Shown here: positions 6,521 through 12,866 of the stretch, piece after piece
How the letters are laid out: each line of letters starts with the position of its first letter
Position numbering within the stretch: the stretch's first letter is position 1
From: Planctomycetota bacterium
GTDB lineage: Bacteria > Planctomycetota > Planctomycetia > Gemmatales > Gemmataceae
DNA: 18,347 bases
NCBI GenBank assembly: GCA_018970845.1
Contig: JAGWVO010000021.1
Location: forward strand, 1-18,347
Direction: 5' to 3'
Position numbers and translations under genes: made by a program
Notes under the pieces: model-generated
What the model saw: the letters and a program-made list of their open reading frames with translations, nothing else
Database searches by the model: none
Told to the model about the DNA's origin: nothing

Positions 6521-8083
6521 CTAGCGGGCGTTTTTGGCGTCGGACTGGAACCGGGCCCACTGGTTTTCCCAGAGCTTCGCGAGGCGCTCGGCGTCGGCCT
6601 GCCGGGCCCCGGCCAGGTCGTTCGTCTCGGCGCGGTCGGCGGCGAGGTCGTAGAGTTCCCATGGCTGCCCCTTGGCCCTCACGAGCTTCAGGTTCCCCTC
6701 GCTGACCGCGGCGTTGCCCTCGTGCAGCCACCACAGCGCGGTGGATCGCGGCGGCATGGCTTCCCCCCTGAGTCCGGGAAGCAGGTTCACCCCCGGGCGG
6801 GGCGGTTGGCCCTCCAAGGCCAAAGGGGAAACGCCCGCCGCGGCCAGGAGGGTCGGCACAAGGTCCACCACATGGGCCGGGGTGCTGTTCCAGTTACCCT
6901 TGCCCGGGATGCCCTTGGGCCAGCGAACGATGCAGGCCGTGGCGATGCCACCCTCATGCACCCAAGTTTTGTGCTTGCGGAAAGGCGTGTTGGCCACCGT
7001 CGACCAACCGGGCCCAAGGCACAGGTATGACGCGGCCGAACCGGGGTAGGCGGCGGGGTCGTGACCATCCCCCCTCACCATGATCTCGGCGCTGGCTCCG
7101 TTGTCGGACAGGAAAATGACGAGGGTGTCGTCGAGGCGGCCCATCTTAATGATGGCGTCGATGAGGCGGCCGACCTGGGTGTCCATCACCTCCACCATCG
7201 CGGCGTGCACGGCCATCTTGTCGGCCTGGAAGGCCCGCTGCCGGGGGGTGAGCGAATCCCATTCCGCGGGACGGTTCACCTCGCCGGCGCCGAGCGCCTC
7301 GATCGCCTTGGGAAAAGGATAGGGAGGCCCCTGCCCGCGTTCCACCGCCGAGAGGCCGCCCTTGAATACCCCGTAGGCCTGTTGCTTTTCCCAACGGGCC
7401 TTCCTGGCCTTTTCCCAGCCATCGAGGTACCGCTTGCGGTGCTTTTCAACGATGTCGGCCGGGGCCATCAGGGGAAAATGCGGAGCCGTGTAGGCCACAT
7501 AGGAGAAGAACGGCTTGCCGGCGTGGTTGGCGGAATGGTCGGCAAGGCACTTGAGGGCGTGGTCGGTGATGGTCTCGGTCACATACACGGGCTTGGCCGG
7601 ATCCACCGGCGGGAGCTTGATGTCGTCCTCGAAATGGTTCCTGGGGTTAAAGAACCTGTCGTGATCCTCCATGCTGTACGACCGGTCGAAGCCGCCGGCC
7701 AGCCGCGGCCCGTCGACATGCCACTTTCCGGAGTGGTAATTTCGATATCCCGCGGGCTTGAGCATGGCCGGCAGCAGCGGGGCCCACGGCGGCCGCTTGC
7801 CCTGACCTCCCGACGGGCTCACTCCCGGCACCGCGTCGCGGCGGATCTGCTGGGCGTAATATCCCGCCAAAAGCGCCGATCGCGTGGGCCAGCACCGGGC
7901 CGTGTTGTACATCCTGGCCATGCGGGTTCCCGAGTCGGCCAGCGCATCGAGCCGGGGGGTGGGAATCTCCCCTCCCGTGCAGCCGAGGTCGGAGAACCCG
8001 AGGTCGTCGGCGACGATGACAAGGATGTTGGGCCTTGTCGGGGGAGCGTCGGCGCAGAAAAGAAGCATGATCGCGGCAAGCAT
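6521..8083 (-). CDS. Arylsulfatase-type sulfatase, formylglycine-dependent, secreted (sulfatase 2)
   Basis: This 520-residue type I sulfatase has a short signal peptide (M-L-A-A-I-M-L-L-F-C-A-D-A) and then the core R-P-N-I-L-V-I-V-A-D-D-L-G-F-S-D-L-G-C. The modification motif is C64-W-P-T-R68, a valid C-x-P-x-R with Thr where Ser is commoner. Other active-site landmarks are S-G-K-W-H (118-122), A-P-H-F-P (200-204) and S-D-N-G-A-S (326-331), which supplies the Asp/Asn calcium ligands. The D-L-G-F-S-D-L-G-C and D-N-G-A-S pattern points to the arylsulfatase A-like (S1_4-like) branch, unlike sulfatase 1. A residue 221-290 stretch rich in Lys, Arg and Trp, between the A-P-H-F-P motif and helix D-K-M-A-V-H-A-A-M, is typical of that branch. 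No strong Shine-Dalgarno precedes ATG 8083; a second in-frame ATG lies five codons in. An intrinsic terminator for the upstream cytochrome ends only 24 bases before the start. Confidence 0.92.
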   Translation of the reverse strand: MLAAIMLLFCADAPPTRPNILVIVADDLGFSDLGCTGGEIPTPRLDALADSGTRMARMYNTARCWPTRSALLAGYYAQQIRRDAVPGVSPSGGQGKRPPWAPLLPAMLKPAGYRNYHSGKWHVDGPRLAGGFDRSYSMEDHDRFFNPRNHFEDDIKLPPVDPAKPVYVTETITDHALKCLADHSANHAGKPFFSYVAYTAPHFPLMAPADIVEKHRKRYLDGWEKARKARWEKQQAYGVFKGGLSAVERGQGPPYPFPKAIEALGAGEVNRPAEWDSLTPRQRAFQADKMAVHAAMVEVMDTQVGRLIDAIIKMGRLDDTLVIFLSDNGASAEIMVRGDGHDPAAYPGSAASYLCLGPGWSTVANTPFRKHKTWVHEGGIATACIVRWPKGIPGKGNWNSTPAHVVDLVPTLLAAAGVSPLALEGQPPRPGVNLLPGLRGEAMPPRSTALWWLHEGNAAVSEGNLKLVRAKGQPWELYDLAADRAETNDLAGARQADAERLAKLWENQWARFQSDAKNAR

Positions 8084-8106
8084 CGGTTGGTTTCCCGGCG
8101 GCTAAC

Positions 8107-8138
8107 GAAAAAAGGGACGGACCTTTCGGATCCGTCCC
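8107..8138 (-). terminator. Intrinsic terminator of the small cytochrome gene
   Basis: GGGACGGA (8114-8121) pairs perfectly with TCCGTCCC (8131-8138) around a nine-base loop. On the minus strand six T follow immediately (complement of 8108-8113). The hairpin begins 24 bases after the cytochrome stop and lies just ahead of the sulfatase 2 start. Confidence 0.85.
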
Positions 8139-8162
8139 CGGGGTCCCCAAAGGGAATGGGCC

Positions 8163-8498
8163 TTACTTGCCCTTGTGGAGGTCGTGGCAACCCTTGCAGT
8201 TGGTGGCGCAAGGTTGCTTCTCGCCCTTCTCGGCCTCGGCGACGATGGTCGAGGTGCGCTTCTTCCACTCTTCGGCGTCACCCTTCTTGGGGGTGTTGGC
8301 GGCCAGGGCCTTGGCCAACTCGACGAATTCCTTCTTCTCGGCGTCGCTGCCTTCGCCCTTGTTGATCTTCTTGGCCAGGGCGGGGAACTTCTTCATGACA
8401 TCCTTGATGGACAACTTCTTGCCTTCCTGGGCGTTGACGCCGAAAGCGGCAACGGCGAAGGCCAGGGCGACCAGGCCCAGAACCGCGAACTTCTTCAT
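8163..8498 (-). CDS. Small secreted c-type cytochrome with C-terminal haem site
   Basis: This 111-residue protein has a clear signal peptide (M-K-K-F-A-V-L-G-L-V, hydrophobic to A-F-G-V-N-A-Q at residues 18-24), a mature part of about 87 residues rich in Lys, Glu and Ala that looks all-helical, and C101-K-G-C104-H105 near the very end. CxxCH is the covalent haem c attachment motif, with His105 as proximal ligand. A haem site at the C-terminus, with a Met (35) in the first predicted helix that could be the distal ligand, resembles class II cytochromes (c'/c556), although this one is shorter than their usual 120-130 residues. An extra Cys97 sits four residues before the motif. It presumably carries electrons in the periplasm; the partner is unknown. 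ATG 8498 is chosen over an in-frame ATG at 8540 because AGGAG lies eight bases upstream and the signal peptide starts there. Confidence 0.78.
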   Translation of the reverse strand: MKKFAVLGLVALAFAVAAFGVNAQEGKKLSIKDVMKKFPALAKKINKGEGSDAEKKEFVELAKALAANTPKKGDAEEWKKRTSTIVAEAEKGEKQPCATNCKGCHDLHKGK

Positions 8499-8506
8499 CG
8501 TGAAAA

Positions 8507-8511
8507 CTCCT
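8507..8511 (-). promoter_or_regulatory. Shine-Dalgarno site deciding the cytochrome start
   Basis: CTCCT on the + strand reads AGGAG on the minus strand, eight bases before ATG 8498. It fixes the start at the M-K-K-F signal peptide rather than at the upstream in-frame ATG. Confidence 0.7.
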
Positions 8512-8527
8512 GTTTCGAAACACCAGT

Positions 8528-8558
8528 GCCCCGGCAACATCGGTCACGCGACCGGGGC
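8528..8558 (-). promoter_or_regulatory. Structured 5' leader of the cytochrome gene
   Basis: GCCCCGG (8528-8534) can pair perfectly with CCGGGGC (8552-8558). Alternatively CGGTC (8541-8545) pairs with GACCG (8550-8554) around a four-base loop. The two stems share bases 8552-8554 and so exclude one another. The structure lies 30 bases before the start codon. A regulatory role is speculation. Confidence 0.3.
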
Positions 8559-8574
8559 GTCTCCGGGAAGCGGC

Positions 8575-8603
8575 AGTTTAGGTGCATTTTTTCGAGAAAA
8601 CAA
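8575..8603 (-). promoter_or_regulatory. Possible sigma-70-like promoter for the cytochrome gene
   Basis: On the minus strand TTGTTT (complement of 8598-8603) is followed after 17 bases by TAAACT (complement of 8575-8580). The boxes match the consensus at three and four of six positions. They lie in an AT-rich patch within an otherwise GC-rich region. Confidence 0.3.
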
Positions 8604-8637
8604 CGGTTTGGCCAAAATTTCTTGAGTTTCTTGGAAG

Positions 8638-8667
8638 TTGCATCGGGTTTCCCAAATCGATTACATT
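8638..8667 (+). promoter_or_regulatory. Possible sigma-70-like promoter for the PPC-domain gene
   Basis: TTGCAT (8638-8643) is followed after 18 bases by TACATT (8662-8667), with three and four of six consensus matches. The ATG is 30 bases further on and is preceded by an AGGGG ribosome-binding site (8684-8688). Confidence 0.3.
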
Positions 8668-8696
8668 GAAACTCCTACCTCACAGGGGTCATTCCA

Positions 8697-10703
8697 ATGC
8701 TGTTCGCGGCGCTCCTCGGTCTGGCCCTCGGCCAGACCCCCTACCCGCAAATCACCCATGCCCTGCCCTCGGCCGTGAACCGCGGCCAAACGGCTGAAAT
8801 CGAGGTATTTGCCAGCCCCGGCAGCCTCGCGACGGCCCGGCAGGTGGTTTTTCAGGGGGAAGGCGTTCGCGCCGAGGTGGTTCCGCCGGCGGACAAGTCG
8901 AAGGCCAAGCCCGCCTCCACCCGGATTCGTGTCACCGCCGATGGCAACACCGCGGTCGGGCCCCGCGAGTTCCGCGTCATCACCACGGAAGGCGTTTCAA
9001 CCGTCGGCCAGTTGCTTGTGGTGGACCAACCCGTACGGATGGAGGCCGCCGGGGCCCATGCTTCCGCCGACAAGGCCCAACCTCTGGAAGTGGGGACCGT
9101 GGTGTGCGGCCAAATCGCGGCCCGGGAGGAAGTTGATGCTTACAAGGTGGAACTTAAGGAAGGACAAGAGGTTACATTTGCGGTGACCTCGTTCCGGTTC
9201 TTTTTCAAAAGGCACAGCCAGGTTCCGCCGATCGATCCCGTGCTCACCCTGCTCGACCCGGCGGGCCGCGAGGTCGCGGGCGCCGACGATGTGGCCCTGG
9301 CCGATCCGATCCTGCGCTATTCCTGCGCCAAGGGAGGGCCCCACACGCTCATCGTGCGGGATGTCGATTACTCGGGGGTGGCGAACGCGCCTTACCTTCT
9401 CGAGGTTCGGGAGGGGCCCTGGGCCCGGGTGCCCTGGCCGCCCGCGGCGCCAATCGCCGCGACTTCCACGGCCGGGGCGATCGGTTGGGGTTTGCCCGAA
9501 GGGCAGGTCCCGTGCGCTGGTTTGGAACCGGTCGCCACGCCCAGGACGAGCCTGGCGCAATTGCAGCTGAAAAATGGAGCCGGAACCCGTTTCTCCAATC
9601 CGTTTCCAGTCTGGCGGACGGCCCTTGGAATCGTTCCCGAGCAGGCGGCGTCGATCAAGCCGGGGGTCTGCGTGGTCGGCCGGCTGGAGAAAAAAGGCGA
9701 AATCGACTCGTTCAAGGTGGAGCTGGCCAAGGGCCAGTCGATCATCGCTCGCGTGCATTCCCGCAAGCTGGGCACCCCCCTCGACTCCCACCTGTCGATC
9801 AACGCCCCGGCAGGCAAGCAGGCGGGCTTCAACGACGACGCCTCGACCTCGAGCAAGGACTCAACTCTCGCCTTCACGGCCACCGTGGCGGGCCTGCATG
9901 AGATCCGGTTGCGCGACCTCCTCGGCCGCGGCGGCCCCGACTTCGTGTACGCCCTGGAAATCGAATCCCAGGAACCCGGCTTCACGATCACCTGCGATGA
10001 CGACAAGGCCGGTGTCGTGCCCGGAAGCGCCGCGCCTTGGTTCGTGAGGGTGACCCGCACGGGCGGCTACGCGGGCGCGGTGACCGTTCGGGTGGATGAT
10101 CTCCCGTCCGGAATGTCCGCCGAGCCTTGCGTGGTGCCCGCCGGCCAGAACGACGGTTTGGTGCTGCTGCGCGCGAAGGCCGGCGCCCCGCCCGCCGCCT
10201 CGGCCGTGCGGATGTCGGCCACCGGCGAGGGCGCCAAGCCGGCGACCGTCGCCGTCCAGCCACTCACCGACCTCACCATGCCCGGCGGCGGCCGGAGCAC
10301 CTGGCCGGTCGACCTCCAGGTGGCGGCAATCACCCCGGAGGCCGACATCGAGATGGTGACCGTGGAACCGGCGCAGTTGAAGCTGAAGCCCGGCCAGAGC
10401 CAGGCGCTCAATGTCACGATCAAGCGCGCCGCGCGCTACACCGGCCGCGTCTCGCTCGACCTGAAACTCCAGCATCTCGGCCAGCAGTTCGGCAATCCAT
10501 TGCCCGCGGGAGTGACCGTTGACGAGGGAGCCAGCAAGCTGGTGCTCGCAGAAGGCGTCACCACGGGCAAGATTGTCATCAAGGCGGCCGCCGACGCCCC
10601 GGCTTCGACGACGCCGCTGGCGGCGCACGCCAATGTCTCGATCAGCTTCACCATCAAGCGGGCGTATTCGAGCGCCCCGTTCCTGCTCACGGTTGAGAAA
10701 TAG
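8697..10703 (+). CDS. Secreted protein with two pre-peptidase C-terminal (PPC) domains
   Basis: This 668-residue protein has a short signal peptide (M-L-F-A-A-L-L-G-L-A-L-G-Q) and appears to be built entirely of beta-sandwich domains. Residues 20-110 look like an immunoglobulin-like module. Residues about 131-238 form a PPC-type domain: V-C-G-Q-I-A-A-R-E-E-V-D-A-Y-K-V-E-L-K-E-G-Q, then L-D-P-A-G-R-E-V-A-G-A-D-D. Residues about 320-425 form a second one: V-V-G-R-L-E-K-K-G-E-I-D-S-F-K-V-E-L-A-K-G-Q, then G-F-N-D-D-A. Two further beta-rich modules follow at about 429-512 and 545-668. PPC domains normally flank secreted proteases or bind surfaces and matrix, and no catalytic domain is present here. 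Similar multi-PPC proteins are frequent in Planctomycetes and their function is unknown. The start has AGGGG eight bases upstream. The 3' end overlaps the convergent HD-hydrolase gene by 17 bases. Confidence 0.85.
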   Translation: MLFAALLGLALGQTPYPQITHALPSAVNRGQTAEIEVFASPGSLATARQVVFQGEGVRAEVVPPADKSKAKPASTRIRVTADGNTAVGPREFRVITTEGVSTVGQLLVVDQPVRMEAAGAHASADKAQPLEVGTVVCGQIAAREEVDAYKVELKEGQEVTFAVTSFRFFFKRHSQVPPIDPVLTLLDPAGREVAGADDVALADPILRYSCAKGGPHTLIVRDVDYSGVANAPYLLEVREGPWARVPWPPAAPIAATSTAGAIGWGLPEGQVPCAGLEPVATPRTSLAQLQLKNGAGTRFSNPFPVWRTALGIVPEQAASIKPGVCVVGRLEKKGEIDSFKVELAKGQSIIARVHSRKLGTPLDSHLSINAPAGKQAGFNDDASTSSKDSTLAFTATVAGLHEIRLRDLLGRGGPDFVYALEIESQEPGFTITCDDDKAGVVPGSAAPWFVRVTRTGGYAGAVTVRVDDLPSGMSAEPCVVPAGQNDGLVLLRAKAGAPPAASAVRMSATGEGAKPATVAVQPLTDLTMPGGGRSTWPVDLQVAAITPEADIEMVTVEPAQLKLKPGQSQALNVTIKRAARYTGRVSLDLKLQHLGQQFGNPLPAGVTVDEGASKLVLAEGVTTGKIVIKAAADAPASTTPLAAHANVSISFTIKRAYSSAPFLLTVEK

Positions 10704-11394
10704 CCGCTCCCCAGCGGGCATCGGCGGGGGGCTCCAAACCAAGCTCGCCGGCCACCCGCGTGACGAACTGCCTGAGAAACACGGCCCTCGAATGGGCCAT
10801 CTCCCGCGCCGCGGGCGTGTGGAACGATTCGGGCAGCCGGAACAGCTTGCGCGCCAGGTGATCGAGGCTGAAGGCCTTGTCATCCAGTTCCCGTTCGAGC
10901 GCGAAGGGATCTCCGGCATGAAACAGCATGGCGCCCATCTCCACCCCCGTGGCGATGCAGCGCGCCAGGCCGATCGCCCCCAGCGCGTCGAGCCTGTCCG
11001 CATCCTGCAGCACGGCCGCTTCCAACGAGGGGGGCGCCTTGCCCGCCGACCAGCCATGGTTGGAAACGCACTCGGCCACCCTGTCGGCCAAATCCGGTGC
11101 CGTGCCGATCGATTCGAGAAGCGCCCGGGCCGCAAGCGCGCAGTCCTGCCCCGACAAGGATGACCTTTCATGGTTCTTGGGGTGATTCACCAGCTCATGC
11201 AGCAGCGCCGCGGCGAGCACCACCCGCCGATCGCATGGCTCCTGGTTGGCAAGCGCCCAGGCCGTCCTGGTGACCCGTTCCACATGGCCGAAGTCGTGGC
11301 CAGCGTTGCGCCCGGCGCAAGCCTCCCGGGCCGCCGCCACCATCGCTTGCCAGGTCTTGGTGGGCCAAGGATTGTCAGCGATCAGGATCATCAT
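10687..11394 (-). CDS. HD-domain phosphohydrolase-like protein (YedJ-type)
   Basis: This cytoplasmic protein of 235 residues has no signal peptide. The HD superfamily pattern is visible: G-H-D-F-G-H-V-E-R-V (32-41) supplies the first His, A-A-L-L-H66-E67-L-V-N-H-P-K-N-H the second motif, N-H-G-W-S (112-116), and Q-D-A-D-R-L-D-A-L-G-A-I-G-L-A-R (130-145) the last Asp. The order and the Q-D-A-D-R-L-D-A-L-G-A-I-G-L-A-R block match the E. coli YedJ-like subgroup, predicted metal-dependent phosphohydrolases of unknown substrate. The second motif is His-Glu where the superfamily has His-Asp, so either Glu serves as ligand or activity is altered. Two adjacent ATGs at 11394 and 11391 are possible starts, with no convincing Shine-Dalgarno. 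It lies 198 bases downstream of MFS 2 on the same strand and overlaps the convergent PPC-protein gene at its 3' end. Confidence 0.85.
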   Translation of the reverse strand: MMILIADNPWPTKTWQAMVAAAREACAGRNAGHDFGHVERVTRTAWALANQEPCDRRVVLAAALLHELVNHPKNHERSSLSGQDCALAARALLESIGTAPDLADRVAECVSNHGWSAGKAPPSLEAAVLQDADRLDALGAIGLARCIATGVEMGAMLFHAGDPFALERELDDKAFSLDHLARKLFRLPESFHTPAAREMAHSRAVFLRQFVTRVAGELGLEPPADARWGAAISQP

Positions 11395-11592
11395 TCGCGC
11401 GCCTTTGGGTTAACCGACCGCCGCGTTTGATCGATCTCCGCACGGGCGGGCATTTCCAAGAATCAAAGACCTGTCAACATCCCGCATCCGGCGAGGGAAC
11501 GCCAACGGGCAAGGAATTGGCAGCGGGACTTTGGCCAGCAAGGGCATGGCTGGCCGGAGCCGGGTCCGTAGACCGGCGGGATTGGTTTGCAA
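11395..11592. other. Intergenic region MFS 2 / HD hydrolase with hairpins
   Basis: These 198 bases hold no convincing gene. Two adjacent inverted repeats lie just beyond the MFS 2 stop: GGCCAGC/GCTGGCC (11533-11555), and GCCGG-TC/GACCGGC with one bulged base (11559-11577). Neither is followed by a T-run on the minus strand, so they are at most a factor-assisted or weak transcription end. The rest probably holds the HD-hydrolase promoter, which I could not pick out. Confidence 0.35.
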
Positions 11593-12858
11593 TCAGGCGT
11601 CGTTGCTCCCATCGAGATTGAGATCGGGTAGGAGCCAGCCAATGGCGACGGAAGCCAGGAACGGCACACCCGCCCAGAACAGCGCCTCGCGCATGTCGTG
11701 CACCGGGAGGTAGATCAGCAGGACCGTGCCAGCAGCGGCGGCAAGACGGCCGAAGTTGTAACAGAAACCGGCGCCCGTCGTGCGCAGGAGCGTCGGGAAC
11801 AGCGGGGGAAGGTACATGGTGAACAGGCCGAACATCCCTTGTCCCAGCCCCATGGGAATCAACCACCATGTCATTTCGGCGGATCCCCTTGGCACGCCAT
11901 ACGCCACGAAAAGCGAAAGGGCGTAGAAGACACCGATTCCCAAAATGGCCTTCCTGTACCCGAAAACCCTGGCCAGGCCGCCCGCCATGAAGTTGCCGGC
12001 CACGCTGGAACCCATCAGCACGGCGAACGAGGCGGACTTGAGCCTTTGCACCTCGGCGTTGACGGTCTCGGGATCGTCCTTGCCCATTTGCTTGAGCTCG
12101 TTCTTGGCCAGGGTGCCGATCTGCTGCAGCGACCAGAAGGTGAAGGCCCAGTGGCCCGAAAGCGACAAGCCGCACACCAAAAGGGTCACGAGGGTCGTGC
12201 GCCTGAGGGCCGGGCCGAACAGGTCGGCGATGCGCGAGGGCTCCTTCTGGGAGGCGTGGGCCCATTCCTCGGGCTCCGGCACGGCCTTGCGGATCCACAG
12301 GACCAGGAACGCCGGCAGCACCCCCACCAGGAAGATGAAGCGGTGGGGCAGGCCGGCCATCAGCCAGCCGGCCACCGTGGCCAGGATCACCCCGATGTTG
12401 ACGGCGCTCTGGAGAATCGCGGCCATCCACGGGCGCCACCGGGCCGGCCAGGTTTCCGACAGCAGCGAGGCGCCGACGGCCCACTCGCCGCCGATCCCCA
12501 GCGCCGCCAGGAACCGGCAGATCATCAGTTGCCACCAGGTCTGGGCGAAGAACGACAGGCCCGTGAACAGGGCGTAGGTGAGGATGGTGAGCATGAGGGC
12601 CCGGCTGCGGCCGAGCCGGTCTCCCACCACCCCGAAGAAGGCGCCGCCCATCGCCCAGCCCACGAGGAAAGAGGCCTGGATGAACCCGGCCTTCTCCTTC
12701 ACCTCGAGGCTGTCCTGTTCGACCCCGCCCAACAGCAGGGCGACGAAGGGCACCGCGACGAGGGTGTAGAGGTGCATGTCGAGGCCGTCAAACATCCAGC
12801 CAAGCCATGCGGCGATGCCGCTCTTGATGCGGGTCGCGTCGAGCCGTTGTTCGGGCAT
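11593..12858 (-). CDS. MFS transporter, metabolite:H+ symporter type (MFS 2)
   Basis: This 421-residue inner-membrane transporter of the major facilitator superfamily has about twelve hydrophobic helices. Helix 1 has W-L-G-W-M-F-D-G-L-D (18-27), the helix 2-3 loop G-D-R-L-G-R-S-R-A (79-87), helix 4 R-F-L-A-A-L-G-I-G-G-E-W-A, and the second half L-P-P-L-F-P-T-L-L-R-T-T-G-A-G-F-C-Y-N-F-G-R. This matches the sialate/organic-acid symporter branch. The substrate is not readable. It starts eight bases after the stop of the SMP-30/gluconolactonase gene on the same strand, so the two almost certainly form one operon: the enzyme is predicted to open a lactone outside the cytoplasm, and the transporter could import the resulting sugar acid. 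That link is inference. It is paralogous to MFS 1 but about 70 residues shorter. Confidence 0.92.
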   Translation of the reverse strand: MPEQRLDATRIKSGIAAWLGWMFDGLDMHLYTLVAVPFVALLLGGVEQDSLEVKEKAGFIQASFLVGWAMGGAFFGVVGDRLGRSRALMLTILTYALFTGLSFFAQTWWQLMICRFLAALGIGGEWAVGASLLSETWPARWRPWMAAILQSAVNIGVILATVAGWLMAGLPHRFIFLVGVLPAFLVLWIRKAVPEPEEWAHASQKEPSRIADLFGPALRRTTLVTLLVCGLSLSGHWAFTFWSLQQIGTLAKNELKQMGKDDPETVNAEVQRLKSASFAVLMGSSVAGNFMAGGLARVFGYRKAILGIGVFYALSLFVAYGVPRGSAEMTWWLIPMGLGQGMFGLFTMYLPPLFPTLLRTTGAGFCYNFGRLAAAAGTVLLIYLPVHDMREALFWAGVPFLASVAIGWLLPDLNLDGSNDA

Positions 12859-12866
12859 GATGGGTC

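Noticed and set aside
7061..8365. Open frame (434 codons) on the plus strand across sulfatase 2 and the cytochrome
   Set aside because: It is antisense to two well-supported genes and crosses an intrinsic terminator; its translation is low-complexity with no domain.
11427..11621. Possible small gene (64 codons) between MFS 2 and the HD hydrolase
   Set aside because: It has no ribosome-binding site and no recognisable motif, and it overlaps the end of MFS 2 in antisense.
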